A stretch of DNA of 64,000 nt from CAUZWH01 sp965247665 (lineage in GTDB: Bacteria; Pseudomonadota; Alphaproteobacteria; SHVV01). Below, piece by piece: positions 35,601 to 41,765 of the stretch. The notes below the pieces were generated by a model. The model made no database searches, was not told the origin of the DNA, and was given only the letters and a program-made list of their open reading frames with translations. The stretch lies in the NCBI GenBank assembly GCA_965247665.1, contig CBDFHH010000003.1, positions 434,001 to 498,000 of the forward strand. The letters run 5' to 3'. The position numbers and the translations under genes are program-made. Every line of letters starts with the position of its first letter. Within the stretch, counting starts at the first letter, position 1.

Positions 35601-36072
35601 ACAGCTCCTCGGCCGCAGCCGCCCGGCCCTCCTCAAGCTGACGGCCCAACAGGCCTTCCGCGCCTCCGCTCAGCGCCAGCACCCCTGCGCTACAAGCGCG
35701 GAGATCGGCGAGGCTCACATTCGGCTTTTCCTGAGTTTCGCTTTCGAGGAACGACTTGCTCGACAGTTTAAGCAGATTGCCGTATCCGACATCGCTCTGC
35801 GCCAACAGGAGGATAGAGTGTGCGTCGGGCCGCCGGCTATTGTCGACCGGTTCGGCGACGTGAAGAAGCGTCCCAACGATGGGCTGCACGCCCCCCTCCA
35901 TGCACGCAGTGGAGAACTCCAACGCCCCGAACATGTTGCCGGTGTCGGTGATCGCGACGGCGGGCATCGCGTGCTGCTGGCAAAGCGAGACGATCTCGTC
36001 TACGCGCAACGCGCCTTCCGACAGCGAATACGAAGAATGGACGCGGAGGTGAACGAAATCGGCGTGTGTCAT
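32614..36072 (-). CDS. dnaE: DNA polymerase III alpha subunit
   Basis: Replicative polymerase. The 1152-aa protein has an N-terminal PHP domain (FVHLRVHSSYSLSEGALRV), a C-family polymerase core with catalytic Asp residues in TMPDFDIDFCQDRRDEVIDYVQRKYG, helix-hairpin-helix and OB-fold (VSGIVHSVQERRSARG) regions, and the C-terminal tau-binding part. Length and position next to lolD and rpsB identify the housekeeping DnaE1, not the error-prone DnaE2/ImuC. A LexA-type box lies 75 bp upstream (see findings). Confidence 0.96.
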   Translation of the reverse strand: MTHADFVHLRVHSSYSLSEGALRVDEIVSLCQQHAMPAVAITDTGNMFGALEFSTACMEGGVQPIVGTLLHVAEPVDNSRRPDAHSILLLAQSDVGYGNLLKLSSKSFLESETQEKPNVSLADLRACSAGVLALSGGAEGLLGRQLEEGRAAAAEELFLELRDAFEGRLYVELQRHGTDAERRTEPVFLDWAYRYDVPLVATNDVFFAHADMYEAHDVLICIAEGAYVDQFDRRRLTPDHRFKSAAEMRELFADLPEALDNTIVVAQRCAVASPERAPIMPKYRTTGDRDEATELRETAESGLEWRLRTYVFKQGMDDEELETVARPYRERLEHELQIIIDMGFAGYFLIVADFMHFARDRGVPVGPGRGSGVGSMAAWSLAITDLDPLPFGLVFERFLNPERVTMPDFDIDFCQDRRDEVIDYVQRKYGSDRVAQIITFGKLQARAVLRDVGRVMQMPYGQIDGLCKMVPYNPANPVSLEQAINDEPRLQEARKNDPRVAKLLEIAGRLEGLYRHASTHAAGVVIGDRPLDELIPLYRDPRSEMPVTQFSMKFAEKSGLIKFDFLGLKTLTVLERAREMTAARGIEVDLGKLPLDDPAVYEVLAAGDTVGVFQFEGSGMRDLLHEAQPTHIEDLIALVALFRPGPMENIPKYIACKHGREQPEMLHELIEPVVKDTYGVIIYQEQVIRIAQVFAGFTPGEADLLRYAMGKKIKSEMAAQRERFIEGAVENGVSRDRAAYVFDLVDKFAGYGFNKAHSAGYALVAYQTAWMKVHHPLEFFAATMSLDQANTDKLNVYRRELDRLGIALFPPDINKSGVDFCVERDGKDTGAIRYALAAVRNVGRAAMDALVHEREVNGSYKDLADFANRLDAHILNKRQLENLACAGAFDSLGEERARVIAGAEQLVRLAAAAASDRESQQQSLFGGAGEIDRGCNLPVAAAWQPTERLSREYAALGLYMSAHPLDSYRREIKRLGVMRIADVEARVNGESRRYNVSGIVHSVQERRSARGNRFARILLSDTSKSYEVTAFSEVLVGAGDLLVEGALLVLTIEAASDGDYQRFTAQSIHSLEQLAADTDVGLTITIGDPDAVTEVKSILDEGGRGKGPVNLVLKLEDRETEVDMALGRRFAISPLVRERVYGVGGVRDVIDL

Positions 36073-36146
36073 CCGGGCCTACGTGAAACAAGTGCGACGA
36101 TGGCGGGAGCCATCAGGATTTCACGTGCACCAGGCTAAATCATCGA

Positions 36147-36161
36147 GAACTTTTCGAGAAC
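36147..36161 (-). promoter_or_regulatory. Candidate LexA (SOS) box upstream of dnaE
   Basis: A perfect GAAC-N7-GAAC (GTTC-N7-GTTC on the minus strand), the alphaproteobacterial LexA motif, lies 75 bp upstream of the dnaE start. On the minus strand it falls between a possible -35 (TTGGTA) and -10 (GATGAT) 18 bases apart. This is the same layout as at the lexA promoter, but the promoter elements are weak. Confidence 0.5.
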
Positions 36162-36179
36162 TTACCAATTTGTTGTGGA

Positions 36180-36872
36180 TTAATTTTCGATGAGCACACC
36201 ATCTTGTAGCATCACGCGGCGGTCCATCCCCGCCGCAAGCCGTTCATTGTGAGTGGCAATGAGCGCTGCGAGGCGATCTTTGCGGGTGATTGCGAGGAGT
36301 TCGGCAAAGACGTCATCGGCCGTGGCTCGATCGAGATTGCCGGTCGGCTCGTCGGCCAACAGCACGGTGGGCTGGTTGGCGATCGCTCGGGCGATCGCGA
36401 CGCGTTGCTGCTCCCCGCCAGACAGGTGCGCCGGCCGGTGGTGCAGCCGATTGCTCAAGCCGAGGCGTTCAAGAAGGTCTTTCGCTCGAGCGTTCGCATC
36501 GGCGCGCGATCGGCCGTCGATCAGCCGCGGGAGAGCCACGTTTTCCAGCGCCGAGAACTCGGGCAGCAGGTGATGGAATTGGTAGACGAAACCTATGGTG
36601 TTCCGTCGCAGCCGGGTGCGCTCCGCATCGGTGAGGGTGTTGCCGACCATGCCGTCGATCCGCACTTCGCCGCCATCGGCCCGTTCGAGCAATCCGGCAA
36701 TATGCAGCAGCGTCGACTTGCCCGCTCCCGAAGGTCCCACCAGCGCGACGCATTCGCCGGGTTGGACTGCGACCGAAGCGCCGCGCAACACCTCCAGTCG
36801 TTCATCGCCCTGGACAAAGGTGCGAACGATGCCGCTCACAACAAATGCGTGTTCCGACACCCGCGACCTCAC
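36180..36872 (-). CDS. lolD: Lipoprotein-releasing ABC transporter ATPase LolD
   Basis: ATPase that powers extraction of lipoproteins from the inner membrane for transfer to LolA. The 230-aa protein has Walker A GPSGAGKST (about 46-54), Q-loop YQFHHLLPEFSALENV, the signature LSGGEQQRVAIARA, Walker B LLADEPTGNLD and the switch His in ATHN. The start is a GTG overlapping the lolC stop (GTGA), so the two are co-translated. Confidence 0.96.
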   Translation of the reverse strand: MRSRVSEHAFVVSGIVRTFVQGDERLEVLRGASVAVQPGECVALVGPSGAGKSTLLHIAGLLERADGGEVRIDGMVGNTLTDAERTRLRRNTIGFVYQFHHLLPEFSALENVALPRLIDGRSRADANARAKDLLERLGLSNRLHHRPAHLSGGEQQRVAIARAIANQPTVLLADEPTGNLDRATADDVFAELLAITRKDRLAALIATHNERLAAGMDRRVMLQDGVLIEN

Positions 36873-38113
36873 TCGTAGCGAAGCGCTTCAACCGGGTCGA
36901 GGCGGGCGGCCCGCCATGAGGGATAAAGCGTTGCCAGAATGGAGAGGACGAGCGATAGAACCACGACGATCAGAACGTCGAAGGTCTCGATCTTGGCCGG
37001 CAAGCGCGACAGGAAATAAATCTCGGCGGCAAACAGCTCGGTGCCCGTCAAACCCTCGATCTGCCTGCGGATCCATTCGATATTGTCGGCGAAACCCAGA
37101 CCGACGAGGAAGCCCAGCAGGGTGCCGGTGACGCCGATACTCGCCCCGGCGATGAAAAAGATACGCATCACCATGCCGCGCGTCGCACCCATCGTGCGCA
37201 TGATCGCGATAGCCTGGCCCTTCTCCTTTACCAGCATCGTCAAGCCGGAGATGATGTTGAAGGTAGCGACCAGAACGATCAGGGTCAGGATCAGGAACAT
37301 GACATTGCGCTCGACTTCCACTGCGGTGAAAAACTGCGCATTGATCCGTCGCCAATCGACGAACCGCAAGGGAGCATCAACAACGCCCGCAAGGTCTTGA
37401 CGCACGGTATCGATGTCATCGGGATCATCGACCACGATTTCGAGTGCGCTGACGGACTGCCGCAAGCCAAAGAAAAGCTGCGCCGCTTCGAGGTTCATGA
37501 ACACGAAGTTCGAATCGTACTCGATCATACCGACATCGAACGTCGCAACGATCCGATATGCGCGCTGACGCGGCACCGTACCGATTACCGTCGCCCGCAC
37601 CTGAGGTGCTATCAGCCGTAAACTGTCTGCGACCCGCAGCCCCAACATCTGAGCCAGGCGATAGCCGACGACCACGCTGTCACGGCCCTGGAGATCATCG
37701 AGACTTCCCTCTCGAATATTGTCGGCGATGAGTGGGTTCAAAGCCAGATCGCCATGCCGGATGCCACGCACGAGAGCACCGCGCGCGTGACCTCGCGCCG
37801 TGGCCATGACCTGCCCCTCGACGATTGGCGCGATGCGGTCGACGCCGTCGACGCCGGCAAGGCGGTTCTTTAGGTCATCAAATCCGTCCAGGTGTCCATC
37901 GGCTGCGCGCACGAGGATGTGGCCGTTCACGCCGAGAATTCGCTCGAGAAGTTCGGCGCGGAAACCGTTCATGACGGCCGGCACGATGATCAGCGTAGCG
38001 ACACCGATCATGATCCCGATCAATGAGAAGACGGCGATGACCGAGATCAACCCCTCCTGTCGCCGAGCCCGGAGGTAGCGCAGCGCCATCGTCCACTCGA
38101 ACGCCGAGAACAT
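36869..38113 (-). CDS. lolC: Lipoprotein-releasing ABC transporter permease LolC/LolE
   Basis: Inner-membrane permease of the Lol system. The 414-aa protein has one N-terminal helix (FSLIGIMIGVATLIIVPAVMNGF), a large periplasmic domain (about 50-270), three C-terminal helices (ILTLIVLVATFNIISGL, MRIFFIAGASIGVTGTLLGF, VVVLSLVLSILATLYPSWRA), and the ending RLDPVEALRYE. Only one permease gene is present, as in alphaproteobacterial LolC/E (LolF-like) systems. The ATG at 38113 is four bases from the proS stop; upstream in-frame codons belong to proS. Confidence 0.95.
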   Translation of the reverse strand: MFSAFEWTMALRYLRARRQEGLISVIAVFSLIGIMIGVATLIIVPAVMNGFRAELLERILGVNGHILVRAADGHLDGFDDLKNRLAGVDGVDRIAPIVEGQVMATARGHARGALVRGIRHGDLALNPLIADNIREGSLDDLQGRDSVVVGYRLAQMLGLRVADSLRLIAPQVRATVIGTVPRQRAYRIVATFDVGMIEYDSNFVFMNLEAAQLFFGLRQSVSALEIVVDDPDDIDTVRQDLAGVVDAPLRFVDWRRINAQFFTAVEVERNVMFLILTLIVLVATFNIISGLTMLVKEKGQAIAIMRTMGATRGMVMRIFFIAGASIGVTGTLLGFLVGLGFADNIEWIRRQIEGLTGTELFAAEIYFLSRLPAKIETFDVLIVVVLSLVLSILATLYPSWRAARLDPVEALRYE

Positions 38114-38117
38114 TGCC

Positions 38118-39443
38118 TCAGACAATAAAACGACTTGCGAGGGTGAGGAGCGCTTCTTGCGACAGCTCCTCCTTGCCACCGGTTCTGCGGTCCTTGAGCT
38201 CAACCGTGCCAGCGGACGCACCGCGCGGCCCGACGATCACCTGCCAGGGTAGTCCGATCAGATCCATCGTCGCGAACTTGCTGCCGGCGCGCTCGTCGGT
38301 GTCGTCGTACAGGACGTCGATTCCCAGGCCCCGCAGCTTTTCGTAAAGTCCGTCACAAAGCCGGTCGCACTCCTCCGCACCGGGCTTGAGGTTGATCAAC
38401 CCGACCGCGAACGGCGCAACGGTCGGCGGCCAGACGATGCCATCGTCGTCGTGGTTTGCTTCGATAATGGCGCCAACCAGTCGCGACACGCCGATCCCAT
38501 AGGATCCCATTTCGACGGCGATTTCCGCGCCATCGGCGCCAACTACGGTTGCACCCATCGCCTCGGAATATTTCCGTCCGAAGTAGAAAATATGGCCAAC
38601 CTCGATTCCCCGCGCCACGACCCGTCGCTCCCCGGGTAAGGCGGTAAATTCGTCGGGATCGTGCTTGTCGTCGGTGGCGGCATAGCGGCTGGTCCAGGTA
38701 TCGACGATCGCCGAGAGATCGCTTTCGAAATCGATGTCGCGATCGAGAACGTCAAACTCGATCAGCTCGCGGTCGCAGAAAATCCGGGTCTCGCCGGTAT
38801 CGGCAAGGATGATGAACTCGTGGCTCATATCGCCGCCAATGGGACCGGATTCGGCTCGCATGGGAACGGCCTTGAGGCCCATGCGCGCGTAGGTCCGGAG
38901 GTAGGTGACGAACATTTTGTGATAGGCACGCCGCGCACCGTCGTAGTCGATGTCGAACGAATAGCTGTCCTTCATCAGGAACTCGCGCCCGCGCATAACG
39001 CCGAAGCGCGGCCTAATCTCGTCACGGAACTTCCACTGTATGTGGTAGAGCAGTTTGGGCAAGTCGCGATAGCTCCTGACCGAGTTGCGGAACACGTCGG
39101 TGAGAAGCTCCTCGTTGGTTGGTCCGTAGAGCATGTCGCGATCGTGGCGGTCGGTTACGCGTAACATCTCCTTGCCATAGTCGTCGTAACGGCCGCTTTC
39201 GCGCCACAGTTCGGCCGGCTGAATCGTTGGCATGAGTAGTTCCTGGCAGCCCGCCGCGTCCTGCTCTTCGCGTACGATCTGTTCGATCTTTCGCAGCACC
39301 CGCAGGCCGAGAGGTAACCAAGTGTAGATCCCGGCACTGGACTGGCGGATCATGCCGGCACGCAGCATCAACCGGTGCGACACGATCCGAGCTTCCGCCG
39401 GATTCTCGCGCAGAACCGGCATGAAATAGGTCGAACGGCGCAT
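38118..39443 (-). CDS. proS: Prolyl-tRNA synthetase (short alphaproteobacterial type)
   Basis: Charges tRNA-Pro. The 441-aa class II synthetase lacks the large editing insertion of the E. coli enzyme, which is typical for alphaproteobacteria. Visible class II motifs: GIYTWLPLGLRVLRKIEQIVREE (motif 1), FRDEIRPRFGVMRGREFLMKDSYSFD (motif 2) and GSYGIGVSRLVGAIIE (motif 3), with the anticodon domain (GLGIDVLYDDTDERAGSKF). The ATG at 39443 (MRRSTYFMPVLRENP) fits the family; the longer open frame upstream does not. Confidence 0.96.
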   Translation of the reverse strand: MRRSTYFMPVLRENPAEARIVSHRLMLRAGMIRQSSAGIYTWLPLGLRVLRKIEQIVREEQDAAGCQELLMPTIQPAELWRESGRYDDYGKEMLRVTDRHDRDMLYGPTNEELLTDVFRNSVRSYRDLPKLLYHIQWKFRDEIRPRFGVMRGREFLMKDSYSFDIDYDGARRAYHKMFVTYLRTYARMGLKAVPMRAESGPIGGDMSHEFIILADTGETRIFCDRELIEFDVLDRDIDFESDLSAIVDTWTSRYAATDDKHDPDEFTALPGERRVVARGIEVGHIFYFGRKYSEAMGATVVGADGAEIAVEMGSYGIGVSRLVGAIIEANHDDDGIVWPPTVAPFAVGLINLKPGAEECDRLCDGLYEKLRGLGIDVLYDDTDERAGSKFATMDLIGLPWQVIVGPRGASAGTVELKDRRTGGKEELSQEALLTLASRFIV

Positions 39444-39778
39444 CGGTGACCTCTTGAAGCCAAACGCCGGGGTGAAGGTAAAAACGCGGTGGCCGGCCCG
39501 GCCCGCGCTCCTTTCAAGGCGCGCGATCATAGGCAATGGCCCCGGTGAAGGCAATTTCGGGCGGTTGATCGCCGCTTCGAACCCCTTTCAGCAGCTCGTC
39601 ACACGCCGCGAGCACGTCCCGGACTTACCACCTCACCGCAGGCCTGATCGGTAAAGATCAGGGTCCCACCGCGAAAATCCGGAGCGAAAAAAGAGCGTCG
39701 ATCTCGCTCGAAAACCAAGAACCCGGCGTCGAGAACAAACTGAATTGACAGGTTTATGTACCGGATGAATTGACCGCT
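39444..39778. other. Non-coding stretch at the proS-side edge of the vapBC islet
   Basis: No convincing gene. It holds a perfect 7-bp hairpin (CCTGATC/GATCAGG, 39643-39662) without a T run on either side. Near its end are a 9-bp direct repeat (TGAATTGAC at 39741 and 39766) and the left arm of a 13-bp inverted repeat. The proS promoter should lie near 39450-39550, but no clear elements were found. Confidence 0.5.
39756..39768. repeat. Left arm of 13-bp inverted repeat flanking vapBC
   Basis: ATGTACCGGATGA here is the exact reverse complement of TCATCCGGTACAT at 40886-40898. Weaker matching continues for about nine bases on either side. The arms enclose the vapBC genes (about 1.14 kb in total) and resemble insertion-sequence ends, but I cannot assign a family. 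Confidence 0.6.
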
Positions 39779-39877
39779 TCAGTAGTGGTTGTTGGGCCAG
39801 TGGATACGTGGTCGGGCGGTGATGACGTCGGCGAAGTCGACCTCGCGGTTGTCGATCTCCTCGCGCTCGATGGTCAT
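39779..39877 (-). CDS. Tiny ORF downstream of vapC (32 aa), unknown
   Basis: An ATG overlapping the vapC stop (ATGA) opens a 32-codon frame beginning MTIEREEIDNREVDFADV and ending IHWPNNHY. The overlap suggests translational coupling. I recognise no family; it may be a real small protein of the locus or the broken end of a larger gene next to the left inverted repeat. Confidence 0.25.
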   Translation of the reverse strand: MTIEREEIDNREVDFADVITARPRIHWPNNHY

Positions 39878-40293
39878 GGTTCTCCCGCTTCGAAAGGATT
39901 GAGCACCGTCGCACCGAGGCCGTGAACGTCCGAGGCGTTGCGGGTCGCCAGTGTCAAGGTGTGGGTCTTGGCGGTCGCGGCCAGCAGCCCATCGACCACC
40001 GGGACGGAACGGATGGCACGCATGACGCCCCACGCATCGGCAACCCGGGCGTCGACCGGAAGGATGCGGTCGCCGAACGAACGTTCGACCTCTCGCAACC
40101 AGCGCTCGAGGGCACCCGCCTGCCGGCTGTCGCGTGGCCGTCCGAGCTCGATGCCCTTGCGGATCTCGCCGGTGACCAGCACACTCGGGAACAGATCGGA
40201 GTCCTCCAGGCTGGCATACCAGGCGGCGACCCTTGCATCGCAGCGATCGCCCTTGCGCAGCTCGGAGATGACGTTCGTGTCAATCAGGAACAT
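39874..40293 (-). CDS. vapC: VapC-family PIN-domain toxin (endoribonuclease)
   Basis: The 139-aa PIN domain carries acidic metal-binding residues Asp5 (FLIDTNVISELRKG), Glu43 (TGEIRKGIEL), Asp101 (PVVDGLLAATA) and Asp122 (LATRNASD). It is closest in style to the FitB-like branch. VapC toxins cleave tRNA or rRNA and are blocked by their antitoxin partner. The start overlaps the antitoxin stop (TGATG), as is usual for vapBC. It lies in a small islet between proS and the DUF1467 gene, both of which are otherwise in their conserved block. Confidence 0.88.
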   Translation of the reverse strand: MFLIDTNVISELRKGDRCDARVAAWYASLEDSDLFPSVLVTGEIRKGIELGRPRDSRQAGALERWLREVERSFGDRILPVDARVADAWGVMRAIRSVPVVDGLLAATAKTHTLTLATRNASDVHGLGATVLNPFEAGEP

Positions 40294-40577
40294 CAGAGAT
40301 CGATCTCGCGGCCCGGATCGCGTGGCCGCTCGATCTCGATCCCCTCAAGCGGCGCGGCGGCCAGCAGGCTCTTGAGGCTGGCCGGCGGAGTTTCCTCGAA
40401 GCGCTCACGGATCACGGCCCGGGCCGCGGCGCCGCGTTCGGGATCGTTGAGGGCTGCGGCGAGCTTGCGCACAAGCGGTGCGTCCTCCCGGCGCACGTTC
40501 ACTTCGCATCGCACCCATCCCTCGCGCTTCAGGCGCTTGCGGTATCGTTTGACGGCTTTGTTCTGGCTGGTCGGCAT
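40293..40577 (-). CDS. vapB: VapB-type antitoxin
   Basis: A 94-aa protein preceding vapC. The N-terminal half is basic (MPTSQNKAVKRYRKRLKREG) and runs into a short strand and helix (VRCEVNVRREDAPLVRKLAAALN), as in ribbon-helix-helix or related DNA-binding antitoxins. The acidic C-terminus (EGIEIERPRDPGREIDL) would bind the PIN toxin. The ATG at 40577 follows GGAGA by a few bases; an upstream in-frame ATG at 40643 lies beyond the promoter and is rejected. It probably represses its own promoter through the palindrome just upstream. Confidence 0.8.
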   Translation of the reverse strand: MPTSQNKAVKRYRKRLKREGWVRCEVNVRREDAPLVRKLAAALNDPERGAAARAVIRERFEETPPASLKSLLAAAPLEGIEIERPRDPGREIDL

Positions 40578-40590
40578 GGGCGATCTCCGT

Positions 40591-40626
40591 TTTCCGGTAA
40601 TATATCCGGAAACTAAGAGCGCGCAA
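40591..40626 (-). promoter_or_regulatory. vapBC promoter with palindromic operator
   Basis: On the minus strand TTGCGC (40621-40626) and TATATT (40599-40604) are 16 bases apart. The -10 is enclosed by the inverted repeat TTTCCGG (40591-40597) and CCGGAAA (40606-40612). This is a typical position for an autoregulatory toxin-antitoxin operator. Confidence 0.65.
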
Positions 40627-40973
40627 CACTTCCCTATAACCAATTGATTTAGAGGGTTTTTCCGGGATTCAAACGCAAGCGGGAGGGTTTAGAGCGAAAT
40701 CCCGCCAGCGCCGGAAGGGGCGTTCCGAAACGCCCCGGAACCTCCGCCGCCTCGGCCTAGCTCAAGCCACCCCGATGGGTGCGGCCGAAAACCTCCTCGA
40801 ACTTCATCAATCTCAGTCCCTGCAACCGCTCCGTCCGACGCATCCAAATCCTCCATGGCCCGGAGAGGGTCCAAACCCGGACAGATCATCCGGTACATGG
40901 ACCGGACATATCGTCTGTTAGCGACAGAAAACCGAGAATTCGAGTGACGTTTCGGCGAAAATATCGTAGGCTG
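40627..40973. other. Non-coding stretch upstream of vapBC
   Basis: No convincing gene. It contains CGGGATT/AATCCCG arms around 40662-40704, a perfect 8-bp hairpin GGGGCGTT-CCGA-AACGCCCC at 40717-40736, and the right arm of the 13-bp inverted repeat at 40886-40898. An open minus-strand frame (40689-41009) crosses several of these signals and looks like chance GC-rich coding potential. Confidence 0.5.
40886..40898. repeat. Right arm of 13-bp inverted repeat flanking vapBC
   Basis: TCATCCGGTACAT, exact inverse of 39756-39768. A related half-site (GGACCGGACATA) follows directly, so the end may contain more than one copy of a CCGG-type binding site, as transposase-binding termini often do. Confidence 0.6.
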
Positions 40974-41089
40974 TTCCGTGCAATATGAAGGCCGCGAAAC
41001 GGCCCCCAAGTTCGGGAGAGGAACACCAGAAACAGAGCAAACGCCACACTCTAGATACGCAGCAAGGCCTTCGCGCCTTGCTTTTTTTT
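40974..41089 (+). ncRNA. Candidate small RNA ending at an orphan terminator
   Basis: A strong plus-strand terminator (41061-41089) has no plus-strand gene in front of it. The preceding 85 bases include a perfect hairpin GGCCG-CGAAA-CGGCC (about 40990-41004) and a second possible one (CCC-AAGTTC-GGG). A possible but weak promoter has TATCGT at 40962-40967. The 5' end given is a guess. I recognise no known RNA family. Confidence 0.3.
41061..41089 (+). terminator. Strong Rho-independent terminator, plus strand
   Basis: AGCAAGGC pairs perfectly with GCCTTGCT around a six-base loop (CTTCGC) and is followed by eight T on the plus strand. On the minus strand the T run is on the wrong side, so it does not serve the DUF1467 gene at 41121-41357. 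Confidence 0.8.
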
Positions 41090-41120
41090 ACCCTCGCCCC
41101 CCGGATCGCCTTCCGGTTCT

Positions 41121-41357
41121 CTATACCGGCCGCAGCCCGATCAGTTCAGACTCGATAATCACGTAAATCGTCAGCCATACCAGGCCGGCGATGAGCGTCG
41201 TGACACCCGCCTTCGTCCAGATGCGCGGTTTCTCGGGTGCGCCCGGCTCCAGACCGGGCTCGAGCTCCTGGTGCCGCCGGATACCGAACGGCAACACCGT
41301 GAACAGCACAACCCACCACACCACGAAGTAGATTGCGATTCCGATAAACACGGTCAT
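41121..41357 (-). CDS. DUF1467 family membrane protein
   Basis: A 78-aa protein with two membrane helices (about 3-24, IGIAIYFVVWWVVLFTVLPFG, and 51-70, TTLIAGLVWLTIYVIIE) and a charged loop between them. Short two-helix proteins with YFVVWWVVLF and LPFG are the DUF1467 family, widespread in alphaproteobacteria and of unknown function. It follows mce by three bases and closes the nuo-birA-coaX-rnj-mce run. Confidence 0.85.
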   Translation of the reverse strand: MTVFIGIAIYFVVWWVVLFTVLPFGIRRHQELEPGLEPGAPEKPRIWTKAGVTTLIAGLVWLTIYVIIESELIGLRPV

Positions 41358-41360
41358 CGG

Positions 41361-41765
41361 TCAGGCCTGTTCAAGCTCGATCAGGGTGCCGAAGAACTCC
41401 TTGGGATGGAGAAACAGAATCGGCTTCCCGTGGGAGCCGATGCGCGGCTCGCCGTCGCCAAGGACACGAGCCCCGCGCCCGACCAACTGATCGCGCGCAG
41501 CCAGGACATCGTCGACCTCGTAGCAGATGTGGTGAATGCCGCCGCCGGGCGACTTGTCGAGAAACGCCCGGATCGGCGACTCCTCGCCAAGCGGGTGAAT
41601 TAGCTCGACCTTGGTGTTGGGCAGTTCCACGAACGCAACCGTTACGCCGTGATCGGGGAGATCCCTGGCTTCGGATACGACGGCGCCAAGGGTTGCTCGG
41701 TACTGCGCCATCGCTGCCGGCAGGTCGGGGACCGCGATCGCGACATGGTTCAATCGCCCGATCAT
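41361..41765 (-). CDS. mce: Methylmalonyl-CoA epimerase
   Basis: Interconverts (R)- and (S)-methylmalonyl-CoA in propionyl-CoA metabolism. The 134-aa VOC-fold protein has GRLNHVAIAVPDL (first metal His7), VELIHPLGEESPI, GGGIHHICYEVDDV (second metal His) and FFGTLIELEQ (closing Glu). The ATG overlaps the rnj stop (ATGA). Other VOC enzymes look similar, but the G-IHH-C-EV motif is specific. Confidence 0.93.
   Translation of the reverse strand: MIGRLNHVAIAVPDLPAAMAQYRATLGAVVSEARDLPDHGVTVAFVELPNTKVELIHPLGEESPIRAFLDKSPGGGIHHICYEVDDVLAARDQLVGRGARVLGDGEPRIGSHGKPILFLHPKEFFGTLIELEQA

Noticed and set aside
36174..36182. Near-match to a DnaA box (TAATCCACA on the minus strand) upstream of dnaE
   Set aside because: One mismatch from TTATCCACA, single copy, and overlapping the lolD stop; such matches are frequent by chance and there is no cluster or AT-rich unwinding region to suggest an origin.
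39643..39662. Perfect 7-bp hairpin as a terminator
   Set aside because: There is no T run on either strand and no gene ends close by.
40689..41009. 106-aa minus-strand frame upstream of vapB
   Set aside because: It crosses a perfect hairpin, the right inverted-repeat arm and the candidate small-RNA region, has no ribosome site and a low-complexity Gly-rich end.
40985..41158. 57-codon plus-strand frame starting at an ATG in the candidate small RNA
   Set aside because: It reads straight through the terminator stem and T run, which is not how a real gene ends, and no ribosome site precedes it.
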